Source of the DNA: a virus
Direction: 5' to 3' (one strand)
DNA length: 25,230 nucleotides
IMG/VR virus record: IMGVR_UViG_3300010296_003804
Coordinates: 1 to 25,230 of that record
Made by a program: the position numbers and the translations under genes. This document shows positions 8,158-16,078 of the stretch, one piece after another. Every line of letters begins with the position of its first letter. The stretch's first letter is position 1. The notes under the pieces were generated by a model. It made no database searches and was not told where the DNA came from. It saw nothing but the letters and a program-made list of their open reading frames with translations.

Positions 8158-8458
8158 TGTTTGTGTCTCCTTTAAGTTTACCTAAAACTTCATGTTCCTC
8201 TAGAATCAGATATTCTTCTGCGTTAATTTTAATTTGATGTCCTGCATACTTAGGATAAACTATTAGATCACCTTGTTCAATAACCATAGATAATTGTTTC
8301 CCGTCATCATTTATTTTTCCTGGACCTACAGCAATAACTCTACCCTTTGTAGGTCTTTCCTTGGTGTCATCAGAAAGAACTAGTCCAGACTTTGTTTTTA
8401 ATTCATCTTCAATTTTTTGTACGAGAATTCTATCTCGTATTGGTTCAAATTCTTGCAT
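8150..8458 (-). CDS. groES: Phage-encoded GroES co-chaperonin
   Basis: A 102-residue Hsp10 of normal length. It has the N-terminal FEPIRDRILVQKIE motif, a mobile loop at about 21-38 with the GroEL-binding tripeptide region GLVL (25-28), TKGRVIAVGPGK (38-49), and GDLIVYPKYAGHQIK (63-77) at the base of the dome. It caps GroEL. T4 uses its own cap, gp31, with host GroEL; this phage instead has a matched pair. The start ATG is preceded by GGGAG at ten bases and by an exact TATAAATA late promoter box 35 bases upstream. The last bases overlap the groEL start, suggesting coupled translation. Confidence 0.96.
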   Translation of the reverse strand: MQEFEPIRDRILVQKIEDELKTKSGLVLSDDTKERPTKGRVIAVGPGKINDDGKQLSMVIEQGDLIVYPKYAGHQIKINAEEYLILEEHEVLGKLKGDTNNG

Positions 8459-8472
8459 ATTTTAGTATCTCC

Positions 8473-8488
8473 CAAATAACGATATTTG
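8473..8488 (-). promoter_or_regulatory. Small leader hairpin of the groES mRNA
   Basis: CAAATA and TATTTG pair around a TCGT loop on the minus strand, between the TATAAATA box and the GGGAG ribosome binding site of groES. Near the 5' end of the late transcript it could stabilise the mRNA. The stem is only six A/U-rich pairs. Confidence 0.3.
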
Positions 8489-8493
8489 CTAGA

Positions 8494-8501
8494 TATTTAT
8501 A
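8494..8501 (-). promoter_or_regulatory. T4-type late promoter, exact TATAAATA
   Basis: Exact T4 late consensus on the minus strand, 35 bases before the groES ATG and in the 73-bp gap after the tail assembly chaperone gene. It would drive groES-groEL late in infection. Confidence 0.7.
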
Positions 8502-8531
8502 GCACAAGATTAAATTGATTGAAAGATTTGG

Positions 8532-8975
8532 TTAGGATGGTTTTGTTGGCCAAACCGGATCCCATGGAAATCTAGACTGGCTAGTTAATTCGCGTAGTGC
8601 AGTTCTATATTCAGACCAAGCTGTTCTCTGAGCTGCTGTCATTGTTGCTGAAATTTCTGGCAATCCTGTATAGTCAGATTCTAACAACAATTGATTTCTT
8701 TTAGCTTTTACTGCTTCTTCTAGTTCGGTTTGTGTTTTAGGCATTGTAATATAGTGATCGCCAGTACCGTGATGCAATTCGCCATAGTCACCATTTTGCA
8801 AGGCATTGTAAAGATCACGCGATAATGCTTCGTCTGAGACTGGACTCGCATAGTACTCGCAGAAATTTTCACAATCTGTGAACTTAACTTGACACCATAC
8901 TTCTTCTACACCCATCACATAACAAGCGTTTTGTACTGCTACAACATCACTTAGTGAAAAACTCTTTATAGCCAT
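8532..8975 (-). CDS. Tail assembly chaperone-like protein
   Basis: A 147-residue protein. The C-terminal third (about 93-147) matches the phage tail assembly chaperone / tail fibre assembly pattern (Phage_tail_APC type): RNQLLLESDYTGLPE, then AAQRTAWSEYRTALREL, ending FPWDPVWPTKP. In this family the conserved features are R-x-x-L-L-x-x-[ST]-D-[WY], W-x-x-Y-R-x-x-L-R and a WPxKP tail. The N-terminal part is unrecognised and Cys-containing (Cys18, Cys28, Cys35, Cys39). The start is fixed by GGAG five bases before ATG and by an exact TATAAATA box 26 bases upstream. Such proteins help fold or attach tail fibres, consistent with nearby fibre and chaperonin genes. Confidence 0.8.
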   Translation of the reverse strand: MAIKSFSLSDVVAVQNACYVMGVEEVWCQVKFTDCENFCEYYASPVSDEALSRDLYNALQNGDYGELHHGTGDHYITMPKTQTELEEAVKAKRNQLLLESDYTGLPEISATMTAAQRTAWSEYRTALRELTSQSRFPWDPVWPTKPS

Positions 8976-9001
8976 TATGACTCCTTACTATATTACAAAT
9001 G

Positions 9002-9009
9002 TATTTATA
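9002..9009 (-). promoter_or_regulatory. T4-type late promoter, exact TATAAATA
   Basis: Exact late consensus on the minus strand, 26 bases before ATG 8975. It overlaps the stop codon of the upstream oxygenase gene. It is flanked by imperfect arms (CAAAT and ATTTG). Confidence 0.7.
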
Positions 9010-9658
9010 CAAATTTGTTCAAATCTTTATAACCAAGTTGCGGTCTTTTATCGTAAATCCATTCTGGATAAAACGGGCCATTTTTGTCTATATAATGGAA
9101 AAAACCTTGTACATGATAACTATTTATTCCTGCTTCAAATGGATCTCGCCAATGTTCAATATCAATACCTCTATATATCAATATGTCTCCGGGCTGTTGC
9201 TTTATCATTTCACCAGGATTATTTGAGCTCACAAAATCTCCTAAAGATCCTGTACCGTATGAGTCTTTGTCAACATACATACCCCAGTTGTAATCGTCTA
9301 CTGCATTAATATAATTAAAACCGAAGCAGGCCGTTGTGCTTATTTCACAACTTTCTCTATCTTTATGTCTTTCTAACTCTTGTCCAGGTCTATAAACCCT
9401 ATAGTAACTGTATGTAGGGCATAATTTTAAACCAGTATTGTTTTCCATATGAGGTAATAGAAAATAAAGCAAGGTTTCCATAAGTGTATCTGCATAAACA
9501 CTGTGAGAAAAAGGTACTTGCCCGTCTGCTTCTTCTGGTTCAAAATTAATTTCTTCTTTCATTAAGCAGTATTTTGAAACAAGACTGCATATATCCTTAG
9601 GTATAACTTGTTTGCAGTCTACATACATATCATTTTTAAATAATTCTGCGTTTGTCAT
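9005..9658 (-). CDS. 2OG-Fe(II) oxygenase-like protein
   Basis: A 217-residue protein with a double-stranded beta-helix core. YRVYRPGQELERHKDRES gives His98-x-Asp100, and GDILIYRGIDIEHWRDPF gives the distal His169. The end HVQGFFHYID is like small bacterial oxygenases with the HWR-x-x-F...FFHY/FLHY ending. No Arg occupies the usual anchor place about ten residues after His169, so 2-oxoglutarate binding is less clear than in its neighbours. Such enzymes use Fe(II), O2 and 2-oxoglutarate to hydroxylate a substrate, which here is unknown. It overlaps the preceding oxygenase gene by 4 bp (ATGA) and belongs to a three-gene minus unit that starts at 11060. Confidence 0.75.
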   Translation of the reverse strand: MTNAELFKNDMYVDCKQVIPKDICSLVSKYCLMKEEINFEPEEADGQVPFSHSVYADTLMETLLYFLLPHMENNTGLKLCPTYSYYRVYRPGQELERHKDRESCEISTTACFGFNYINAVDDYNWGMYVDKDSYGTGSLGDFVSSNNPGEMIKQQPGDILIYRGIDIEHWRDPFEAGINSYHVQGFFHYIDKNGPFYPEWIYDKRPQLGYKDLNKFV

Positions 9659-10440
9659 CTAAATGGGTATCCTAAATTCCAAGCAACTAAACTATATCGT
9701 GTACCTTCAGTTACAGGAGTTACTTGATGATAAATGTGTGAAGGAAAAACTATTACAGATCCTTGTGGTCTAATTTCTTTACAAGTATGATATCTTTTAT
9801 CTGCATGAGGGCCAAAATCAAATCTAAGATTGCCACCTTTGTATTCTTCTGGCTTGTTTAGGCTAATAGTAACACTTAGTTTTCTAATCTTACCGATTAA
9901 ATTTTCGTTAGTACTTGCTAGATTATCTTCAACTAAAGGATTACCAAATGTGTCTAACATCTGAGATCCATCTGCCTTTAGTTTATATTTGTCTATTTCA
10001 GGATCGAATCTTCTATAAGGTTTTGACCCCATATCAACATGCCATCCGTAAAATTGTCCAGGGCCATATTTAGTAAATTGGAATTCTTCAGTATAGTCCC
10101 AATCAAAATTCCAATTTGCATTTTTGTTTGCTTCAGCTACGAACGCCTGGACCATGTCATAAAGATAAGGATCGCTTAACCATGTAATATTAGAATCTCT
10201 TACATAAGCTGACTTTGGGTCTATTCCTTTTTTCTTTAATCCCTCAATAGTAAGATCATTTACGCCTGTAGAATATTCATCTGATTTGTGTTGCCAACCA
10301 CCTGTAGTAGCAATTGAAACTTCTTTTCCGTATGCTTTTTCTTGCTCATGCATTTTTGCAATGCCGGCTTCGACTATAGCATCACATATTTCTGGTTTAA
10401 TAGCAGATTCAAAATACCAATAGTCATAATCTAGTATCAC
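9655..10440 (-). CDS. 2OG-Fe(II) oxygenase, PKHD/prolyl hydroxylase-like
   Basis: A 261-residue enzyme with all the expected ligands: His134-x-Asp136 in FYGWHVDMG, distal His238 in FPSHIYHQV, and Arg248 in EGTRYSLVAW for 2-oxoglutarate. The strand pattern RKLSVTISLNKPEEYKGG is typical of PiuC/PKHD-type hydroxylases. An insertion between the first motif and that strand (about 140-183) is charged and may form a lid. It probably hydroxylates a peptide or a small molecule; the substrate cannot be inferred. Both ends overlap neighbours by 4 bp, so all three oxygenases of this unit should be made together. Confidence 0.9.
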   Translation of the reverse strand: MILDYDYWYFESAIKPEICDAIVEAGIAKMHEQEKAYGKEVSIATTGGWQHKSDEYSTGVNDLTIEGLKKKGIDPKSAYVRDSNITWLSDPYLYDMVQAFVAEANKNANWNFDWDYTEEFQFTKYGPGQFYGWHVDMGSKPYRRFDPEIDKYKLKADGSQMLDTFGNPLVEDNLASTNENLIGKIRKLSVTISLNKPEEYKGGNLRFDFGPHADKRYHTCKEIRPQGSVIVFPSHIYHQVTPVTEGTRYSLVAWNLGYPFR

Positions 10441-11060
10441 TTGAACAGGGCTCCGTGTATGTGTCCAATTATTATTTTCTTTTCACCTTTTGTAACCTTA
10501 TTAATTTTGTAAGGAGTAAAAGAAGGAAATATAAGAATTTTTCCTTTTTCGTTTGTGTTATGTTCGCTAGTATCTGTATTTAAAAATTCAATATCGCCGC
10601 CTTCGTAGTCTTTTTGATCTGAAAGATTTATTATCCAAGTAATTTTTCTAGTTGGTGCTAGAATATTAATGTCAATATGCCAATCATAGTAACAATCCTC
10701 TGTATATTTGTAAATTTGTGGGAAGTCTTGATCAATAATACCTAAAAGATCAAAATTGTATATTTGATCGTTAGCTGCTTTTGTAACATCTCTAATCTTC
10801 TCAAAAGGAAATCCATTAACATCTCCTCTTAATTTTTGTCTAAATCCTTGATGTAAGTTAGAATCACCATGTACCTTGATAGGCATCCATAATTCTTCTA
10901 TTGTATTTTCCCCAATTAATTCACAATCTTCTGTAGAAAAAATGTTACTGAAGTTTACTGAAGTTATTTGAAGTGACGGCTCATTTGATATTGGTGTATC
11001 CTGTTCTTGCCTTTGTTCTGCAAGATCTGTAAATCCACCGCTTAAATTTGTTTCATTCAT
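10437..11060 (-). CDS. 2OG-Fe(II) oxygenase homologue lacking the distal metal His
   Basis: A 207-residue homologue of prolyl hydroxylase-like enzymes. YYDWHIDINI gives His128-x-Asp130 and ITWIINLSDQKDYEGGDIEF is the standard core. At the place of the second metal His, however, the protein reads FPSFTPYKI with Tyr184 (codon TAC, one base from CAC), and the Arg anchor is replaced by Lys (GEKK, 192-195). It is probably inactive as a standard dioxygenase, or has altered chemistry. The frame is intact, so it is not a simple pseudogene. The start is clear: GGAGG six bases before ATG 11060. The N-terminal 30 residues are polar and probably disordered. It leads the three-gene minus unit. Confidence 0.8.
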   Translation of the reverse strand: MNETNLSGGFTDLAEQRQEQDTPISNEPSLQITSVNFSNIFSTEDCELIGENTIEELWMPIKVHGDSNLHQGFRQKLRGDVNGFPFEKIRDVTKAANDQIYNFDLLGIIDQDFPQIYKYTEDCYYDWHIDINILAPTRKITWIINLSDQKDYEGGDIEFLNTDTSEHNTNEKGKILIFPSFTPYKINKVTKGEKKIIIGHIHGALFK

Positions 11061-11183
11061 GTTTTTCCTCCAACTGAAGCATACTTACTTATCATAGTAG
11101 TTAATGGTTAGAAAAAATTTCTGAGTCGTATTTGTTGTCTACAACTAGGTGCTATGTTAAATATACTATATTAGGATGGAACA
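11061..11183. promoter_or_regulatory. Divergent intergenic region
   Basis: This 123-bp gap between divergent oxygenase genes is the longest non-coding stretch in the window. It holds a short inverted repeat, GTTGT-CT-ACAAC at 11134-11145, which could be an operator. On plus, GTTAAATA at 11156-11163 matches six of eight bases of the late box, 20 bases before ATG 11184. An AGGA ribosome site follows at 11173-11176. No convincing promoter faces the minus gene. Confidence 0.35.
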
Positions 11184-11783
11184 ATGTCTTTACCAGAAAA
11201 AATTCAATATACACCCATAATTTTGACCGAAGAAGAAAGGGCAATTATTGAAAACGACATTCTTGGTTACTATTTTCCATGGTACTATATTAGCAAACAA
11301 ACTACATATATCTATCAAGATGTTGTTCCTAAAGAAATTAGAGACGGTGAATATGTAAACGGTCCGTTTTTAAGCCATTCTCTTCTAAGAAGAACCGAAG
11401 AAGAACATATTAAACATACACAACGACCTATGGATCATTATAGTGAAGGATATTATGAATTTTTTATAGGAATTTTTCATAGATGGATGCAGGCTAACAA
11501 CCTAAAATATTCTAATATATTTAGAGCAAATTTAAATTGTAACTGGTATAATGGTGATGATGCTGTAACAGTTCCTCATGAAGATCACACATGGCCTCAT
11601 TACAATTGGCTGTTATATTTGACTGACAATCCTGGAGCGCCAACACTTATTTGGCATGACGACAAGTGGTTAGAATTACCTGCAGAAAAATTTATGGTTT
11701 CAAACTTTGAAGGATGCTATCATGCACACAAATACCCTAAAGTGGGCGAAAGAAGAGTAGTGGTAGTAATAACATATGTCTAA
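11184..11783 (+). CDS. 2OG-Fe(II) oxygenase-like protein
   Basis: A 199-residue protein with complete ligands: VPHEDHTW gives His132-x-Asp134, CYHAHKYP gives the distal His180, and ERRVVVV gives Arg190, ten residues later. The ending resembles the two minus-strand proteins at 19402-20013 and 20015-20572 (YHTA-x-x-P, then R ten residues after His), so these three form one subfamily. All three also share FPW near the N-terminus. The start is supported by AGGA seven bases upstream. It leads a plus-strand unit of two oxygenases and two halogenases with overlapping ends, implying joint expression. Substrate is unknown. Confidence 0.8.
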   Translation: MSLPEKIQYTPIILTEEERAIIENDILGYYFPWYYISKQTTYIYQDVVPKEIRDGEYVNGPFLSHSLLRRTEEEHIKHTQRPMDHYSEGYYEFFIGIFHRWMQANNLKYSNIFRANLNCNWYNGDDAVTVPHEDHTWPHYNWLLYLTDNPGAPTLIWHDDKWLELPAEKFMVSNFEGCYHAHKYPKVGERRVVVVITYV

Positions 11784-12417
11784 TACAATTTTTAATTCTA
11801 TAGACCAAACAGTTGTAATGCATATGCAAAAAGAAATATCTGAAGATATGTGCAAATCTATCAGTAAGCAAATTCTAGACTATAAATTGTCTGATACAAA
11901 AAACACAGATGAAAAAATGTTAAAAAATAGCAACTTTGGTTGTTGGCGAGGTAAGCCTCATTTACACAGCGGCTTTGATCAGGAAACAGAACAATATCTA
12001 ATGAATAAAATATTAGAGGTTTCTAATCTGTATATGCAGTCTTTGCCCAGACCAATAAATTTAAACATGCAAAACATACAAATTACCAAACAGTGGAATG
12101 TTAACGCTTGGTTTAATGTAAATAACAAAGGTGCAGAAAACAGAGAACACGCCCATACTAGTAATCTTAATTTAGTTAGTGGAGTTTTTTACTTTCAAGG
12201 CACAGGAACAGGTTTTATAGAATTTATACCACAGCATTATGTATATAGGACTACACATGTTGCTTGGCCTTATCATGGAACATCATATTACGAACCTAAT
12301 GATGGAGACATTTTATTGTTTCCTAGTTATTTGATACACAAAGTACATAATAATCCTATTGATAGACAAAGAATTAATATGGCATTTAATGCTGGACTTG
12401 CTTTAGAGGAATTTTAA
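11776..12417 (+). CDS. 2OG-Fe(II) oxygenase-like protein, HxH type
   Basis: A 213-residue member of the PF13759/TIGR02466-like family: FNVNNKGAENREHAHTSN with His125-x-His127, LVSGVFYFQG strand, then GDILLFPSYLIHKV with His188 and RQRINMAFN with Arg199. The metal set is therefore three His instead of two His and one Asp. It overlaps the preceding gene by 8 bp. Its stop shares a base with the start of the first halogenase (TAATG), so the oxygenase and the halogenase are very likely translationally coupled. That pairing suggests they act on the same substrate or in the same pathway. Confidence 0.75.
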   Translation: MSNTIFNSIDQTVVMHMQKEISEDMCKSISKQILDYKLSDTKNTDEKMLKNSNFGCWRGKPHLHSGFDQETEQYLMNKILEVSNLYMQSLPRPINLNMQNIQITKQWNVNAWFNVNNKGAENREHAHTSNLNLVSGVFYFQGTGTGFIEFIPQHYVYRTTHVAWPYHGTSYYEPNDGDILLFPSYLIHKVHNNPIDRQRINMAFNAGLALEEF

Positions 12418-13946
12418 TGAAAATTGTAATTGTAGGTGGTGGCACAGCAGGATGGATAACTGCGTTAATAGCAAGTGCTAGACACCCTAATCATGAAATT
12501 GTGGTTATTGAAAGTAGTAAGATAGGTGTAGTTGGTGTTGGTGAAAGCACCACTGGACATTTTACAGACGTTCTTATAAATTGGGCTACTAATTACGGAT
12601 GTAACCAACATGATTTTATTGTAGAAACAGGTGCTACACTAAAATATGCGATCAAGCACAAGGGTTGGACCAATAATATTGATGATTACTATATAGGACC
12701 CATAGATGGTACGCATACAACTAGTGCCATTCCGGATTGTTTGTTTAATTACGGGTTGGATAAGCTAAAAAGACCAGAGCTGTTAAATCTTTCAAGATGC
12801 GGATATTGGATCTATCATGAACTAAGCAATTTTAACAAGTTTAAAAAAGAATTTATAGACTCACATCATGCTTATCACATAGACGCACATCTTGCAGGTC
12901 AATATTTTAAGAAAATTACTCTACGAAGGCTGAACACAAAACATATAGATTCTGAAGTTTTAGATGTAAAATTAAATGAACATGGTTTTGTGAAAAATTT
13001 ACTACTTTCTAACCAGGAGACAGTAGACGGAGATTTCTTTATTGATTGTTCCGGATTTAACAGAGTAATAATGAAACATTTACCAAGTAAATGGATCAGT
13101 TTTAAAGACAATCTACCTCTAAATACAGGACTACCATTCCATTTGAAATACAAAAAGGGTGAAGTTCCTGAACCTTATACAACTGCCTGGGCTCAAAAAG
13201 CAGGATGGATGTGGCAAATTCCTTTAATGGATAGGAAAGGATGCGGTTATGTATATTGTGATGCCTATACAACTCCAGAAAAAGCCCAAGAAGAAATAGA
13301 AACAATACTAGGTCAAGAAATTGATCCTATCAGAGTTATAAAATTTGATTCAGGAAGGCAAGAATCTGCATGGATTAAAAATTGTGTTACAATAGGACTT
13401 AGCAGTGCGTTTTTGGAACCACTAGAAGCTACAAGTATTCACTCAACTATTGTTCAAGCAAATAATTTATTCATGGAATATGTTAAACCAACATTTGAAG
13501 AAACTGTTAATGAAGGTAGCATGGCAATTTATAATAAAAGAACTAGAAAGTTATATGACGATATTAAAGATTTCTTGGTTCTTCATTACATGGGGGGCAG
13601 AGATGATAGCGATTTTTGGAAATATATTAAAACAGGGGTTACTAAAACAGAATTTGTCAAAGAATTGTTAGAAATGGCTAAAACAAAGACTCCTACATTT
13701 AATGATTTCCCACATTATCAAGGCAGTGCAGGATGGCCATTATACAGTTATGTTATGGAAGGTATCAATGTTTTGAACAAAGACATTTCGGCTAACGAAA
13801 TTGATTTTGACATGAAAGAAGGTAATCTTTATGAGCTCACACAACAGAGCTATTATGAATTGCAAAATCAATGGGCTGACGAAAGCAAGTATAACTTTAC
13901 ATACAAAGAATTTATTGATTATTTTAGGAATTTAAGAAATATATGA
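12417..13946 (+). CDS. Flavin-dependent (tryptophan-type) halogenase 1
   Basis: A 509-residue full-length flavin-dependent halogenase. FAD binding: GGGTAGW at 7-13, GVGESTT at 40-46 and FFIDCSGF at 207-214. Catalysis: Lys76 in ATLKYAIKHKGW aligns with the essential Lys79 of PrnA/RebH. WMWQIP at 264-269 is the diagnostic WxWxIP that blocks monooxygenation. Glu337 in FLEPLEATSIH aligns with the catalytic Glu, and the chloride-site Ser-Thr-Gly is Ala-Thr-Ser here. Such enzymes use FADH2, O2 and halide to halogenate aromatic rings. A reductase must supply FADH2, and none is visible. It is in one unit with the oxygenases upstream and overlaps halogenase 2 by 4 bp. Confidence 0.93.
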   Translation: MKIVIVGGGTAGWITALIASARHPNHEIVVIESSKIGVVGVGESTTGHFTDVLINWATNYGCNQHDFIVETGATLKYAIKHKGWTNNIDDYYIGPIDGTHTTSAIPDCLFNYGLDKLKRPELLNLSRCGYWIYHELSNFNKFKKEFIDSHHAYHIDAHLAGQYFKKITLRRLNTKHIDSEVLDVKLNEHGFVKNLLLSNQETVDGDFFIDCSGFNRVIMKHLPSKWISFKDNLPLNTGLPFHLKYKKGEVPEPYTTAWAQKAGWMWQIPLMDRKGCGYVYCDAYTTPEKAQEEIETILGQEIDPIRVIKFDSGRQESAWIKNCVTIGLSSAFLEPLEATSIHSTIVQANNLFMEYVKPTFEETVNEGSMAIYNKRTRKLYDDIKDFLVLHYMGGRDDSDFWKYIKTGVTKTEFVKELLEMAKTKTPTFNDFPHYQGSAGWPLYSYVMEGINVLNKDISANEIDFDMKEGNLYELTQQSYYELQNQWADESKYNFTYKEFIDYFRNLRNI

Positions 13947-15451
13947 ACATTGTTATTGTCGGAGGCGGGACAAGTGGTTGGACAACTGCCTTAATTTTAG
14001 CAAATGAGCATCCGCAACACCATTTCACAGTTATCGAATCAAGTAAAATTGGAATAATTGGTGTTGGAGAGAGTACAACTGGTTACTTTACAAATCTATT
14101 TGATGGTAGATATGGATTACATCTAAAAGAGTTTATGTTAGCAACTAACGCTACTCCTAAGTATGCAATCAAACATCAAAATTGGTCCAATAATGTTACT
14201 GATTACTATGTTGCACCTATTGACGGAAGTTACACTAGTGGACTTGACCAAGATTTGTTTTTCTCCTGGGGTATAAACTTTCTTGAAAGGAAAGAATTAC
14301 CAACTGTTAGTAGACTAGGTAATTTTTTGCAAAAAGGTTATACATTTTTCCATAAACAAGACAAAGATTTTATAGATTTTAATTTTGCTCTGCATATTGA
14401 TGGACAGAAAACAAGTCAATATCTAAAAACACATGTGTTAAAATTACAAAATGTAGACTTAATAGACACAGAAGTAACTAAAGTAATATTAGATGAAAAA
14501 GGTTTTATAAAAAGTCTTGATTTAGCGAACGATAACAATTTAAAAGGTGATTTTTTTATAGACTGTAGTGGATTTAAAAAGTTTCTTATAGGAGAATTAG
14601 AAAAAGATAACTGGATCAGTTATAAAAAATATTTGCCTGTAGATACTGCAATACCATTTTTTACCTATTATGAAGAAAACGAAATTCCAGAAATGTATAC
14701 AACAGCCTGGGCACAAAACAACGGATGGGTATGGCGAGGTCCACTAGCTCACAGAAGAGGAAACGGATATGTGTTTAGTAGTGATTTTTCTACTGTAGAT
14801 GATGCTATAACCGAAGTTGAAAAGGTATACGGTCACAAAATAGAACCTATTAAAATTGTAAAGTTTGATGCTGGTAGATTAAAACAATCTTGGATTAAGA
14901 ATTGTTTTGCAAATGGATTAAGTAGTCAATTTTTAGAGCCGATGGAAGCTACAGCTATCCATCATACTGTAGTTCAAACACAAATATTAAGCAAACAATT
15001 TTTAAAAAATACATTAGTAGACACTTGTAACGAACACTCGCAAAAAATCTATAATGAAACTAACGCAAAAGCGGTTGACGATTATATGAATTTCTTGAAT
15101 ATTCATTACATGGGTGGTAGAACTGATACTGATTTTTGGAAATATATAAAAAATGAATGCTGTACAGAATTTAACAAAACTTTAATTGAAAGCGCAAAGT
15201 CAAGAATTCCTAGCAGATATGATTTTCCTACCTATTACGGTAGCGGTGGCGGTCCTTTGTACAGTCATGTTATGTATGGACTAGGTTTACTAGATAAAGA
15301 TGTTGCATTTTATGATATTAATAGAACATATGAAATGCAAGACATAAAAAACAATCTATTAGACTTACAAGATGAATGGATCAACTACATGTCATATTGT
15401 ATGACTAGCGAAGAATTTCATAATTACAGATTAAAAATTAAAACTCAGTGA
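13943..15451 (+). CDS. Flavin-dependent (tryptophan-type) halogenase 2
   Basis: A 502-residue tandem paralogue of halogenase 1. The first 50 residues are close (IVIVGGGTSGW, VIESSKIGIIGVGESTTG), and both carry AIKH-x-x-W and the C-terminal HYMGGR-x-D-x-DFWKYIK. Lys73 in ATPKYAIKHQNW is kept. The diagnostic motif is WVWRGP (262-267), with Gly for the usual Ile, and the catalytic region is FLEPMEATAIH with Glu335. Changes at WxWxIP and at the halide site (Ser-Thr-Gly to Ala-Thr-Ala) may alter substrate or halide choice. The start overlaps the previous stop (ATGA). The 3' end overlaps the convergent oxygenase gene by 21 bp. Confidence 0.9.
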   Translation: MNIVIVGGGTSGWTTALILANEHPQHHFTVIESSKIGIIGVGESTTGYFTNLFDGRYGLHLKEFMLATNATPKYAIKHQNWSNNVTDYYVAPIDGSYTSGLDQDLFFSWGINFLERKELPTVSRLGNFLQKGYTFFHKQDKDFIDFNFALHIDGQKTSQYLKTHVLKLQNVDLIDTEVTKVILDEKGFIKSLDLANDNNLKGDFFIDCSGFKKFLIGELEKDNWISYKKYLPVDTAIPFFTYYEENEIPEMYTTAWAQNNGWVWRGPLAHRRGNGYVFSSDFSTVDDAITEVEKVYGHKIEPIKIVKFDAGRLKQSWIKNCFANGLSSQFLEPMEATAIHHTVVQTQILSKQFLKNTLVDTCNEHSQKIYNETNAKAVDDYMNFLNIHYMGGRTDTDFWKYIKNECCTEFNKTLIESAKSRIPSRYDFPTYYGSGGGPLYSHVMYGLGLLDKDVAFYDINRTYEMQDIKNNLLDLQDEWINYMSYCMTSEEFHNYRLKIKTQ

Positions 15452-16054
15452 TATTCTTCCATCACTTTCATCTTCAGTAATGTTTTGTTCTACATAATGA
15501 CTGACATGGCTAGGAAAAAGCACTAGCATTCCTTCAACTGGTATAAACCAATGTGAATTATTAGTTTCAGTATTATCTACAATTAAATCATTTGTAGCGT
15601 AAATGCTTTGTATATTGTGCATACGATCGTATTCGTTGGTACTACGATTAAAAACTATCCTACCACTATCTTTAGGAACTTTTATATAATAAACACCACT
15701 TACAAGAGCATTTGCATGAATGTGTTCTCTATTATATGTGTATTTTGGATTTAGATTATACCAATAGCTAAAACTGTTAATATCGTGAGGTACTTTCCAT
15801 CCGTTTAGTATTGTGCTAACTGACGGTTTGATAAAATTATCAAATAATTTTGCTGTTTCTTCATGATCATAAGGTAAAGGGTAAATATCATTAGTTTGAA
15901 ATCCGCCAGCATTGCTTCTTTGCCGGCGTACATTTGGAACATTTTTATCAAGATGATACACATGCTCAGTTATTTTGCTGTTGTCAATGTCATTTACATA
16001 AGTAACATATGCAGATGTGACAAACATAGGATGGTATTCTAAATGTATGTTCAT
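15431..16054 (-). CDS. 2OG-Fe(II) oxygenase-like protein, HxH type
   Basis: A 207-residue protein of the PF13759/TIGR02466-like family: WYNLNPKYTYNREHIHANAL with His111-x-His113, LVSGVYYIKVP strand, GMLVLFPSHVSHYV with His186, and GRISLSFNF with Arg200 ending the protein. Substrate is unknown. It is a single-gene minus unit between two plus-strand halogenases. An AATAAATA box lies only 5 bases before ATG 16054, so a late transcript would start at about the ATG itself. The alternative start is Met10 (16027), which would have a 27-base leader; neither has a clear Shine-Dalgarno. The 3' end overlaps halogenase 2. Confidence 0.75.
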   Translation of the reverse strand: MNIHLEYHPMFVTSAYVTYVNDIDNSKITEHVYHLDKNVPNVRRQRSNAGGFQTNDIYPLPYDHEETAKLFDNFIKPSVSTILNGWKVPHDINSFSYWYNLNPKYTYNREHIHANALVSGVYYIKVPKDSGRIVFNRSTNEYDRMHNIQSIYATNDLIVDNTETNNSHWFIPVEGMLVLFPSHVSHYVEQNITEDESDGRISLSFNF

Positions 16055-16059
16055 GCAGA

Positions 16060-16067
16060 TATTTATT
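16060..16067 (-). promoter_or_regulatory. T4-type late promoter box, AATAAATA
   Basis: Minus-strand AATAAATA, one base from consensus, 5 bases before ATG 16054, in the 24-bp divergent gap shared with halogenase 3. With T4 spacing the transcript would begin at about the first base of the start codon. Confidence 0.5.
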
Positions 16068-16078
16068 GTTAGCCTTAT

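Noticed and set aside
6481-8458. Host chromosome segment carrying groESL.
   Set aside because: Both flanks are phage genes, a TATAAATA box precedes groES, and GroEL lacks the bacterial GGM tail.
9121-9128. Minus-strand AATAAATA, late-box-like.
   Set aside because: It lies inside the 9005-9658 coding region, more than 100 bases from any minus-strand start.
8977-9309. Open frames on plus opposite the 9005-9658 oxygenase.
   Set aside because: They run antisense to a gene with clear motifs and show no family-like sequence; they are composition shadows.
12899-13305. Minus-strand open frames inside halogenase 1.
   Set aside because: Antisense shadows of a well-supported enzyme, with no ribosome site or motif.
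12417-15451. The two adjacent halogenases might be one gene split by a frameshift.
   Set aside because: Each has its own N-terminal FAD motif, Lys, WxW region and Glu, and each is of full family length.
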